Assembly (NCBI GenBank): GCA_025362115.1
Contig: JANYIK010000129.1
Location: 1 to 9,693 of the forward strand
Source of the DNA: Methylophilaceae bacterium
GTDB lineage: Bacteria; Pseudomonadota; Gammaproteobacteria; Burkholderiales; Methylophilaceae
Length of the DNA stretch: 9,693 nucleotides
Reading direction: 5' to 3'
How positions within the stretch are numbered: the first letter of the stretch is position 1; every line of letters starts with the position of its first letter. The notes beneath the pieces were generated by a model that saw nothing but the letters and a program-made list of their open reading frames with translations, did no database searches and was not told the DNA's origin. The position numbers and the translations under genes are program-made. This document shows positions 1-4,880 of the stretch, piece by piece.

Positions 1-1
1 C

Positions 2-721
2 ATCGTCGAAAACAAAGCCTTGCTGGAAGGCTATAGCGCCGGGCTACGCGGCTTTGACAACGCCGACTACGTGGTTTGCCCGCCCTACCCCTACATTGCT
101 CAAGCACAAGCCCTGCTCAGCGGCACCAATATTTTCTGGGGGTCGCAGAACCTGTGCTCCACCAAGGACGGTGCGCTCACCGGTGCCGTTGCGCCCACTA
201 TGTTGCGCGATTACGGTTCCACGCATGTCATCGTTGGACATTCCGAGCGCCGCACCCAATTTAACGAAACCGACGACACCGCAGCCGCCCGCTTTTTGGC
301 CGCTCAGGAAGTTGGGCTGATTCCCATTTTCTGCATGGGAGAATCCGCCGAAGAGCGTGAATCAGACTGGACGCATTATGTGGTGGGACGCCAACTCGAT
401 TCCATCATCCGCCGCTATGGGCCGGAAGTACTGGCCAACGCAGTGTTGGCCTACGAGCCGCTATGGGCGGTGGGTTCCGACCATCCCGCAACCCCGGAGC
501 AAGCCCAAGAAGTCCACGATTTTATTCGCAAGAGAGTCGCCAGATGCGATAAAGAAATCGCTAAAAACGTGCGGATACTCTATGGTGGCAGCGTCACCCC
601 GGCCAATGCAGAAGGCCTGTTCGCCATGCCCGACATTGATGGCGGGCTGATAGGCCGTGCATCGCTGACAGCGAAGGAGTTTGTACCGATTTGTGAGGCA
701 GCGAATTATATTGACAAGTGA
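2..721 (+). CDS. tpiA: Triosephosphate isomerase, 5' end cut by the window
   Basis: Interconverts dihydroxyacetone phosphate and glyceraldehyde 3-phosphate in the cytosol (glycolysis, gluconeogenesis, Calvin cycle). About 239 residues are visible of the family's usual 250; the start and catalytic Lys lie upstream. Seen directly: IVGHSERR with the catalytic His (codon 239-241), AYEPLWAVG with the catalytic Glu (codon 455-457), phosphate-binding YGGS, and the C-terminal PDIDGGLIGRASL. The odd part is the lid (loop 6). Family members usually read AIGTGKTA after the catalytic Glu; here it is AVGSDHPA (about 467-490), which changes the glycine and lysine of the tip and C-terminal hinge. The GAFTGE segment reads GALTGA. 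Downstream is a toxin-antitoxin pair, not the secG often found after tpiA in this group. It is probably a functional isomerase, but could be a divergent second copy. Confidence 0.93.
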   Translation: MVENKALLEGYSAGLRGFDNADYVVCPPYPYIAQAQALLSGTNIFWGSQNLCSTKDGALTGAVAPTMLRDYGSTHVIVGHSERRTQFNETDDTAAARFLAAQEVGLIPIFCMGESAEERESDWTHYVVGRQLDSIIRRYGPEVLANAVLAYEPLWAVGSDHPATPEQAQEVHDFIRKRVARCDKEIAKNVRILYGGSVTPANAEGLFAMPDIDGGLIGRASLTAKEFVPICEAANYIDK

Positions 722-739
722 CAAGTGACGCTTTACGAT
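711..739 (+). promoter_or_regulatory. Promoter of higBA
   Basis: A perfect -35 hexamer TTGACA (711-716), a 17-nt spacer and TACGAT (734-739) as -10. The -35 overlaps the last codons and the stop of tpiA. Transcription would begin near 746-747, at the higB GTG itself, so the transcript would be leaderless or almost so. A 7-bp direct repeat TGACAAG TGACAAG (712-725) lies in the spacer. GATAAT at 737-742 is an alternative -10, but its spacing of 20 is poor. Confidence 0.6.
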
Positions 740-748
740 AATAATCGT
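735..748. promoter_or_regulatory. Probable HigA operator palindrome over the -10 and higB start
   Basis: ACGAT-AATA-ATCGT is a perfect inverted repeat with 5-bp arms and a 4-bp centre. It covers most of the -10 box and the first two bases of the higB GTG. HigA-type antitoxins repress their own operon by binding palindromes at the promoter; assigning this palindrome to HigA is inference from position. Confidence 0.5.
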
Positions 749-1025
749 GATTAAATCATACCGGCACAAAGGCCTTGAGGCATTTTTCTTTACCGGCAGC
801 AAGGCTGGAATACAGCCAGCGCACGCCAAACGCCTACGCTTTCAACTGGCGAAACTGGACACAGCAAAAGACCAAGAGGACATGCGCTTTTCCGGATGGA
901 AATTGCATCCGCTATCAGGCGACAATGCCGACCATTGGTCGGTATGGGTCAATGGCAATTGGCGCTTGACCTTCGCTTTTGATAACGGCGACGCTATTCT
1001 GGTGAACTATCAAGATTATCACTAA
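747..1025 (+). CDS. higB: HigB-like type II toxin (ribosome-dependent mRNA interferase)
   Basis: A 92-residue protein of the HigB branch of the RelE/ParE superfamily, the usual length. HigB cuts mRNA at the ribosomal A site and is neutralised by HigA. Family signatures are present throughout: GLEAFF near the N-terminus, GSKAGIQPAHAKRL (17-30), HPLSGD, WSVWVNGNWRLTF (64-76) and the C-terminal DYH. The residues known as catalytic in characterised HigB (His54, Asp90, Tyr91, His92) fall at exactly those positions, so the toxin looks active. The start is GTG, chosen because MIKSYRHKGLE matches the family N-terminus. There is no Shine-Dalgarno, consistent with the leaderless promoter. higA follows after 11 nt in the toxin-first order typical of higBA. 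Confidence 0.93.
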   Translation: MIKSYRHKGLEAFFFTGSKAGIQPAHAKRLRFQLAKLDTAKDQEDMRFSGWKLHPLSGDNADHWSVWVNGNWRLTFAFDNGDAILVNYQDYH

Positions 1026-1036
1026 GAGGAATTAAC

Positions 1037-1330
1037 ATGAGCAGAATGTACAACCCGCCCCACCCTGGCGAAGTATTACGCGATGGGGTCTTTACCGATT
1101 CCGGCATTACGGTGGTGGAATTTGCCAAGCGCCTAGGTGTTACCCGCGTAGCTTTATCCAACGTGCTAAATGGCAAAGCAGGCATTAGCGCAAACATGGC
1201 TATCAGACTTGCCGCTGCGTTGGGAGGCAGCGCTGAATCGTGGCTGCACATGCAAGCCAACTACGACCTGTGGCACGCGGAAAAAGCGCTCAAGCGTGAA
1301 GTGTCCAAAATTGAACCATTAGCGGCATAG
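1037..1330 (+). CDS. higA: HigA-like antitoxin, XRE-type helix-turn-helix
   Basis: A 97-residue DNA-binding antitoxin that binds and blocks HigB and should autorepress the operon. The N-terminus PPHPGEVLRDGVF (7-19) is diagnostic of the HigA/VapI family. The helix-turn-helix spans about 23-62, with FAKRLGVTRVALSNVLNGKAG in the middle, followed by the conserved AESWLHMQANYDLWHAE near 70-87. A strong ribosome site AGAGGA (1025-1030) lies 6 nt before the ATG and overlaps the higB stop, so the antitoxin should be translated much better than its toxin, whose GTG has no such site. Nothing is truncated. Confidence 0.93.
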   Translation: MSRMYNPPHPGEVLRDGVFTDSGITVVEFAKRLGVTRVALSNVLNGKAGISANMAIRLAAALGGSAESWLHMQANYDLWHAEKALKREVSKIEPLAA

Positions 1331-1360
1331 CCTAACTACCCGTTAAAAGCGGGTTGGCTA
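1328..1360. terminator. Weak stem-loop after higA
   Basis: Starting at the higA TAG, TAGCC (1328-1332) pairs with GGCTA (1356-1360), and inside that ACCCG (1338-1342) pairs with CGGGT (1350-1354) around a 7-nt loop. No T-run follows on either strand, so intrinsic termination is doubtful. The rest of the 181-bp convergent spacer to 1511 holds no gene that I can support. Confidence 0.3.
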
Positions 1361-1453
1361 AAACAAACTGCCGCTCATAGTCAGCAACATGCAACCTAGA
1401 AAATAAGAACGTGTAGAGGGTTACAAAGAAGTGTCTAATGACCCTTTAACCGG

Positions 1454-1507
1454 TGAAAAACTAAAATAAGCGCTTGTTATCGTATGCACTCAACTATGCT
1501 GGGCGCT
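1454..1507 (-). terminator. Possible terminator downstream of vapC
   Basis: Read on the minus strand, just after the vapC stop, AGCGC (1507-1503) can pair with GCGCT (1473-1469). A T-rich run TATTTTAGTTTTT (1468-1456) follows. The order of stem then T-tract is right for an intrinsic terminator, but the loop is long (29 nt) and the stem only 5 bp. Confidence 0.25.
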
Positions 1508-1511
1508 GTGA

Positions 1512-1913
1512 TTAAGCAAAATACAGGTTGAGCTTCTCAGCCGCTTGCCTCAAACCTTTATCCCGTGTAGCGAGCGGCAAATTCAGCCGAATGGCCAGTT
1601 CAAGGTAAGCGGCATCGTATGCGCTAAGGCCAAATTCCCGGCTCACCGTGTACAAGCTTTCAGGGCTTTGCGGCTTGTCAACAATAAAACCAAAGTCATT
1701 CGCCATAGCAAGCACCTCAGAGGCATCACCTTCAATCAACAATCCTCGATTGACCAAGGTGACGGTGGCGTTGGCAAACTCGGCAGGCCAGATAAAAGCG
1801 GTATGCAAAAGCCCATGACTGCCAACATCCAATAGTTTTTCCGTATATTCATTGGCTTGCTTTGGGTAAGTCCACGCCATCGCCACCGAATTATCAACCA
1901 CGAAAGCTACCAT
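1512..1913 (-). CDS. vapC: PIN-domain toxin, VapC-like RNase
   Basis: A 133-residue single PIN domain, the normal length for VapC toxins, which are metal-dependent RNases often cutting tRNA or rRNA. The acidic active-site residues are visible in order: Asp7 in FVVDNSVAMAW, Glu45 in WPAEFANA, Asp100 in LSAYDAAYLELA and Asp118 in LATRDKG. The spacing is standard, so it should be active. The ATG lies inside the end of the antitoxin gene (7-nt overlap), giving translational coupling and no separate ribosome site. The partner is ribbon-helix-helix-like rather than the AbrB-like VapB, so the module is best called VapBC-type on the toxin family. The RNA target cannot be read from the sequence. Confidence 0.88.
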   Translation of the reverse strand: MVAFVVDNSVAMAWTYPKQANEYTEKLLDVGSHGLLHTAFIWPAEFANATVTLVNRGLLIEGDASEVLAMANDFGFIVDKPQSPESLYTVSREFGLSAYDAAYLELAIRLNLPLATRDKGLRQAAEKLNLYFA

Positions 1914-2143
1914 TGTCGCCCCGACGCGGTAAGTTCACGCTCATCAAAAACGGGAATATCGGCGAATTTTTTGCGCCGTTCACGAATCAACGCTGCCCTG
2001 TCTACCGCATCATAGTCAGCGCCTTTGAAAAATCCGATAACGGCTTCATTGATGAGCGCATTTCTGGGTTTTCCGGTTTTGAGTATGGCTTGGGTAAGCC
2101 TGCTTTCGGCTTCCGAATTGAGTCTGATACTCACATTGCCCAT
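1907..2143 (-). CDS. vapB: Ribbon-helix-helix-like antitoxin paired with the PIN toxin
   Basis: A 78-residue protein. The N-terminus GNVSIRLNSEAESRLTQAI (2-20) looks like the beta-strand and first helix of a MetJ/CopG-type ribbon-helix-helix DNA-binding fold. The C-terminal half, rich in charged residues (ALIRERRKKFADIPVFDERE), is typical of the tail that wraps the toxin. It should neutralise the PIN toxin and autorepress the operon. The ATG at 2143 is supported by AAGGA (minus strand, 2155-2151) 7 nt upstream and by a promoter and palindrome immediately before it. The reading frame overlaps vapC by 7 nt (ATGGTAG). The assignment rests on size, fold-like N-terminus and position; I do not recognise a named subfamily. 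Confidence 0.8.
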   Translation of the reverse strand: MGNVSIRLNSEAESRLTQAILKTGKPRNALINEAVIGFFKGADYDAVDRAALIRERRKKFADIPVFDERELTASGRQW

Positions 2144-2156
2144 AACAGAATCCTTG

Positions 2157-2187
2157 TTACATTATTTGATGTAATACTGTACTACAA
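2157..2187 (-). promoter_or_regulatory. Promoter and operator of the vapBC module
   Basis: On the minus strand TTGTAG (2187-2182), a 17-nt spacer and TAATGT (2164-2159) make a plausible sigma-70 promoter. A perfect inverted repeat TTACAT-6 nt-ATGTAA (2157-2162 and 2169-2174) lies over the -10, where a ribbon-helix-helix antitoxin would bind to repress itself. A separate palindrome GCAATATTGC is at 2202-2211. The rest of the spacer to 2268 shows nothing further. Confidence 0.5.
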
Positions 2188-2268
2188 AGAAACTGCTTTA
2201 CGCAATATTGCACTACTTCGCATCGTTATCCGCAGCGCATGTCATCTTCATCCAGCAAGATTTTCGCT

Positions 2269-2577
2269 TTAACTCTTATCCTGAAGCCTCTTAATAGCCG
2301 CCCTATAAGCCACAGATTTATCCCGTTTATCCACGGCCAGCACTAGCACCACCATGACATCATCCTCAACCGCGTAAATCAGGCGATAACCTTGCTTGAG
2401 TAGTTTGATTTTATAGCAGTCGCGCAGCTCGCCTTTAAGCTCTGCACCAGGAACACGCGGGTTATCCAGCCGTTTTTTCAGTAATTTTCTGAGCGGTTCT
2501 TTTAGCGAGCCGTCCAAAGCATTCCACTCGGCTAGTGCGTCCGGCACAAATTTGAGCCGGTATGGATGTGTTGCCAC
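2269..2577 (-). CDS. relE: RelE-family mRNA interferase toxin
   Basis: A 102-residue RelE homologue that should cleave mRNA in the ribosomal A site. From about 47 to 95 it resembles E. coli RelE closely: LKGELRDCYKIKLLKQGYRLIY, then DKRDKSVAYRAAIKRL. The residues known to matter in E. coli RelE all have counterparts: Lys56 and Lys58 (YKIK), Arg65 (GYR), Arg85 (DKR) and Tyr91. The start must be GTG at 2577, because an in-frame TAA lies two codons upstream and no better start exists. There is no good ribosome site in the 16-nt gap after relB, so translation is probably coupled and weak, as suits a toxin downstream of its antitoxin. Confidence 0.92.
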   Translation of the reverse strand: MATHPYRLKFVPDALAEWNALDGSLKEPLRKLLKKRLDNPRVPGAELKGELRDCYKIKLLKQGYRLIYAVEDDVMVVLVLAVDKRDKSVAYRAAIKRLQDKS

Positions 2578-2593
2578 GTGTTATGCAGCCAGC

Positions 2594-2845
2594 CTAAATA
2601 GCGTCAATATCCACTTCAATCGCTCGGTCGCGCTGCGCGTACCGCGCTTTGATGAGCGGCATCATTTGCGCATCTTCCAGCTCATCAACCAAAGCCTCAA
2701 ACAAGCTGGGGTCAACCATATAAAACGCGGCCTTGTTGTGACTAAGCACGGCTACCGGTTGCGACCCCGCATCGCGCAACACTTTGGCGGGATTTTTTTT
2801 GAAGTCGGACATACTGACGGTTAAATCGGCAAGCAGGGTTTGCAT
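2594..2845 (-). CDS. relB: Phd/YefM (StbD)-type antitoxin, partner of RelE
   Basis: An 83-residue antitoxin. The segment SMSDFKKNPAKVLRDAGSQP (11-30) followed by VAVLSHNKAAFYMVDP is characteristic of the Phd/YefM fold of the StbD/RelB group that pairs with RelE/StbE toxins. The acidic C-terminus (about 57-83) should wrap the toxin. The ATG is supported by GGAGG 4 nt upstream, much stronger than anything before relE, so antitoxin should be made in excess. Upstream lies an operator with three repeated half-sites. The symbol relB is used loosely; stbD would also fit. Confidence 0.88.
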   Translation of the reverse strand: MQTLLADLTVSMSDFKKNPAKVLRDAGSQPVAVLSHNKAAFYMVDPSLFEALVDELEDAQMMPLIKARYAQRDRAIEVDIDAI

Positions 2846-2857
2846 GAGGCCTCCACT

Positions 2858-2896
2858 AATAAGCTCTAAAATAAGAGCTTATTATAGCTCTTATTT
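2858..2896 (-). promoter_or_regulatory. relBE promoter within a three-half-site operator
   Basis: A perfect -10 TATAAT reads on the minus strand at 2886-2881; no good -35 is present. It sits in an array of alternating half-sites: AATAAGCTCT (2858-2867) is the exact inverse of AGAGCTTATT (2874-2883), and AAATAAGAGCT (2869-2879) is the exact inverse of AGCTCTTATTT (2886-2896). The middle half-site thus belongs to two overlapping palindromes, each with a 6-bp centre. The natural reader is the relB product. The AT-rich stems argue against a terminator for the gene upstream. Confidence 0.6.
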
Positions 2897-2909
2897 GTTT
2901 CGATTGGCG

Positions 2910-3284
2910 CTATTCTGCTTCCGCCGCAGCACACGTCATCTTCTCCAGCATCGCCCGATACATGGCAATACCCTTCAGCTCCTGCTGTGATTCAGGATGC
3001 GCTTCCAGATAGTCCACCACGTTTTTCAGCACCTCACGGCGCGAGCGTTTTTCAATGTCGTCGCAAATCGGCGGACTGCCTTTCACTTCTTTCTTGAAGC
3101 GATAGCCTGAGATATAGCCGTCTATGTAACCCATGCACATGCCAAAGGTGAATGGGTCGCGCTTGGTGCGGTCTGCGGCTTGTTTGCAGAAACTCAGCAG
3201 GTCGGCACCGCTTTCAAAAGAATCAGCGGCATAAGTGTTGAGGGTGAATAGCAAGGCAATTAAGGGGAGTAGTTTTTTCATCAT
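2910..3284 (-). CDS. Exported Rap1a/Tai-like immunity protein, orphan
   Basis: A 124-residue protein with a signal peptide: MMKK, a hydrophobic core to about residue 16, then TYA-AD as the likely cleavage site near 19-20. The mature part resembles the Rap1a/Tai family, periplasmic immunity proteins first known as antidotes to type VI amidase effectors. Features seen are SGADLLSFCKQA, the FGMCMGYIDGYISGY core, PPICDD, KNVVDYLEAHPE and a final cysteine. Cys33, Cys50, Cys74 and Cys118 could form two disulfides. No amidase or other effector is encoded here, so its partner and present role are unknown; many family members are orphans of this kind. AAGG (3291-3288, minus strand) precedes the ATGATG start. 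It lies upstream of relB on the same strand, 64 nt away. Confidence 0.75.
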   Translation of the reverse strand: MMKKLLPLIALLFTLNTYAADSFESGADLLSFCKQAADRTKRDPFTFGMCMGYIDGYISGYRFKKEVKGSPPICDDIEKRSRREVLKNVVDYLEAHPESQQELKGIAMYRAMLEKMTCAAAEAE

Positions 3285-3303
3285 TTGACCTTAAAAAAAC
3301 TGG

Positions 3304-3323
3304 ATTCCAGCCTGCGCTGGAAT
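3304..3323. repeat. Short palindromic repeat (ATTCC-type)
   Basis: ATTCCAGC-CTGC-GCTGGAAT: a perfect hairpin with 8-bp arms and a 4-nt loop, flanked by TGG and GACGA. It resembles the dispersed ATTCC...GGAAT palindromes (dRS3- or REP-like) common in many proteobacterial intergenic regions. It lies in the 59-bp gap between the radical SAM stop and the immunity gene start, and might also act as an mRNA end structure. Confidence 0.65.
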
Positions 3324-3343
3324 GACGATGGCGGTTTTCAACA

Positions 3344-4183
3344 TTATGGGTTCACATTCACCATCACGCCTAAGCTACAAATCTCGTCAGCATAAGCCTC
3401 TAACTTCTCTGACGGTAAGGCGGATAAGCGTTCAGCGCCAAGCTGCATAGGCTGACGCGCCAAGCCGTAGAGATGGACGCCCTGAATATGTTCTCGCACC
3501 TCTCGTACCACATCAAGATAAGCGGCGATTTCCTCTGGTGACGGCGGCACGCCATCTATGGCGAACCAGCAGGTTTGTAGCCAGGTGGGGCATAATTTGG
3601 CGCTGGCGATGAGGCGGCGCTTGACGGCGACCATGTTGTCGCTGACCTGGTTAACTTCTGTCATGCCATCCACCGTAGCACGATCCAGCTTGAACCACAC
3701 TTCACCCTGCATCACTGCCATGCTCTCCAGTGCTTGCTGTACGGGCTGATGGCTGATTAAGCTACCGTTAGTAATGAGGCGGATTTTGAGTGCGTTAGCC
3801 AAACCAAACTCTTGCAACACCTGGCCGACAATTTCCACCGCCGCCGGAAACTCCTCTGCGCTGGTAGGTTCACCGTTGCCGGAGAAGGCGATGTCTTGCA
3901 GCTCACGTGCGCCTTCTGGAGCATGGTTTTGCAGCCAGTCGCCATGTACTGCGTCGCTCAAAAAACCACGCAATTCGGATTCCAGTTGTTGCAGGTTGAT
4001 TTTTGGTGCTGAACCGCGCACCAGATTAGGTACTTGGCAGTAGATACAAGCCCAGTTACAGGCGTTGTTGGGATTGAGGTTGATGCCCACCGAGACCCCG
4101 CCTGCGCGGCGCGAAATCACCGGATAGACGTAGGTATAACCGGCGCTATCGCGGTTATGATTGTGGATAGAGAGCGTCGCCAT
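3344..4183 (-). CDS. Radical SAM protein of unknown substrate
   Basis: A 279-residue radical SAM enzyme. Cys42-X3-Cys46-X2-Cys49 (CNWACIYC) binds the 4Fe-4S cluster that cleaves S-adenosylmethionine, and FSGNGEPT (100-107) is the glycine-rich SAM-binding strand of the family. Later segments LITNGS, VWFKLDR and HLYGLARQP fit the rest of the partial TIM barrel. There is no extra iron-sulfur domain or SPASM-type cysteine cluster. It resembles the general Fe-S oxidoreductase group (COG0731-like), so the substrate cannot be named. The ATG at 4183 lacks a Shine-Dalgarno. It sits 36 nt downstream of a second in-frame ATG whose codons repeat the same N-terminus but end at TAA. It probably shares a transcript with the GST gene upstream. 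Confidence 0.85.
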   Translation of the reverse strand: MATLSIHNHNRDSAGYTYVYPVISRRAGGVSVGINLNPNNACNWACIYCQVPNLVRGSAPKINLQQLESELRGFLSDAVHGDWLQNHAPEGARELQDIAFSGNGEPTSAEEFPAAVEIVGQVLQEFGLANALKIRLITNGSLISHQPVQQALESMAVMQGEVWFKLDRATVDGMTEVNQVSDNMVAVKRRLIASAKLCPTWLQTCWFAIDGVPPSPEEIAAYLDVVREVREHIQGVHLYGLARQPMQLGAERLSALPSEKLEAYADEICSLGVMVNVNP

Positions 4184-4189
4184 GCGACA

Positions 4190-4219
4190 TTACGGGTCGT
4201 GGATAGTAAGCGTTGCCAT
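4190..4219 (-). other. Nine-codon mini-ORF duplicating the start of the radical SAM gene
   Basis: The minus strand reads MATLTIHDP-stop, in the same frame as the radical SAM protein, which begins MATLSIHNHNRD 12 codons later. Over 24 nt the two copies (4219-4196 and 4183-4160) match at 19 positions, and two of the changed codons are synonymous. It starts 6 nt after the GST stop. It could be a decayed in-frame tandem duplication of the 5' end or a short leader that couples translation. No ribosome site is evident. Confidence 0.45.
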
Positions 4220-4225
4220 CAGGCA

Positions 4226-4831
4226 TCAGGCGGAATATCCGGGTGGCAAAGAGCCGGTGAATGATGGGCGCTTGGTGACTTGCTCAAACAGAGCGACCAA
4301 ATTGGGATACTTGGCGCGCCAGTTGGTCTGTGGCACCCGCATATCAATATAAGCTAAAGTGCAGCACAAGGCGATGTCCGCCAGACTTAGCGCGTTGCCC
4401 ACACAAAACCTGGCCTCGCCCAAATCTTTTGCCAGTTGTGTCAAACCACGGTCTACCTTGAACTGCTGGCGCTCTATCACGCCGACATCTTGAACCTCAC
4501 GACGGCCTTCCAACATGATGGCCACCGCAGCATCGCACACGCCGTCGGCCAGGGCTTCCCAGCGTTTCACCTCGATACGTTTGGCTTGGGGTATCAAGTG
4601 CGCTACTGGAGTTTTTTTGTCCAGATAGTCATTGATAACAGAAGAGTCATATAGCGCCGTACCGTCATCTAACAGCAATGTAGGGACTTTTCCCAGTGGG
4701 TTAAATTCGTTCACAGGACAATCCGGTGCAGACAAAACCACTTCAACCAGTTCGCAATCAATACGTTTTTCGGCAAGCACCACGCGTACTTTGCGGGCGT
4801 AAGGACTGTTAGGCGTAATAAAAAGCTTCAT
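4226..4831 (-). CDS. Glutathione S-transferase-like protein
   Basis: A 201-residue cytosolic protein with the two-domain GST fold. The thioredoxin-like N-terminal domain has SPYARKVRVVL (9-19, with the candidate catalytic Ser9), NPLGKVPTL with the cis-proline at Pro50, and the glutathione gamma-glutamyl contact Asp62-Ser63 in ALYDSSVINDYL. The helical C-terminal domain includes NALSLADIALCCTLAYID, the usual N-capping motif. The substrate cannot be deduced. I chose the ATG at 4831 over one 8 codons upstream because GGAG lies just before it and MKLFITPNSPYARKV is the normal family N-terminus. It is divergent from nadC and likely cotranscribed with the radical SAM gene, whose mini-ORF begins 6 nt after this stop. 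Confidence 0.88.
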   Translation of the reverse strand: MKLFITPNSPYARKVRVVLAEKRIDCELVEVVLSAPDCPVNEFNPLGKVPTLLLDDGTALYDSSVINDYLDKKTPVAHLIPQAKRIEVKRWEALADGVCDAAVAIMLEGRREVQDVGVIERQQFKVDRGLTQLAKDLGEARFCVGNALSLADIALCCTLAYIDMRVPQTNWRAKYPNLVALFEQVTKRPSFTGSLPPGYSA

Positions 4832-4866
4832 AATTCTCCGGACTAAAAATAACAATAGCGGCTGCG

Positions 4867-4874
4867 ATTATAAT
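4867..4874. promoter_or_regulatory. Symmetric ATTATAAT box serving nadC and the GST gene
   Basis: ATTATAAT is its own reverse complement, so it gives a perfect TATAAT -10 on both strands (4869-4874 for nadC, 4872-4867 for the GST gene). For nadC, transcription would begin at about 4881, the A of the ATG, making a leaderless mRNA; this agrees with the absence of a Shine-Dalgarno. For the GST gene it would give a leader of about 30 nt that includes its GGAG site. No convincing -35 is visible on either side. Confidence 0.5.
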
Positions 4875-4880
4875 GCACGG

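Noticed and set aside
1465..1510. Integron attC-like site (AGCGCTTGTTA...GCGCT) that would make the toxin-antitoxin genes cassettes
   Set aside because: The core triplet pattern does not match GTTRRRY/RYYYAAC, no second site borders the other modules, and the modules carry their own promoters on both strands.
2226..2266. Minus-strand segment reading AKILLDEDDMRCG-stop after relE, as a gene fragment
   Set aside because: Only about 13 codons before a stop, and the likeness to known enzyme starts is too short to support.
4832..4855. Upstream start for the GST gene adding MLFLVRRI
   Set aside because: The extra residues match no GST N-terminus, while GGAG lies directly before the ATG at 4831.
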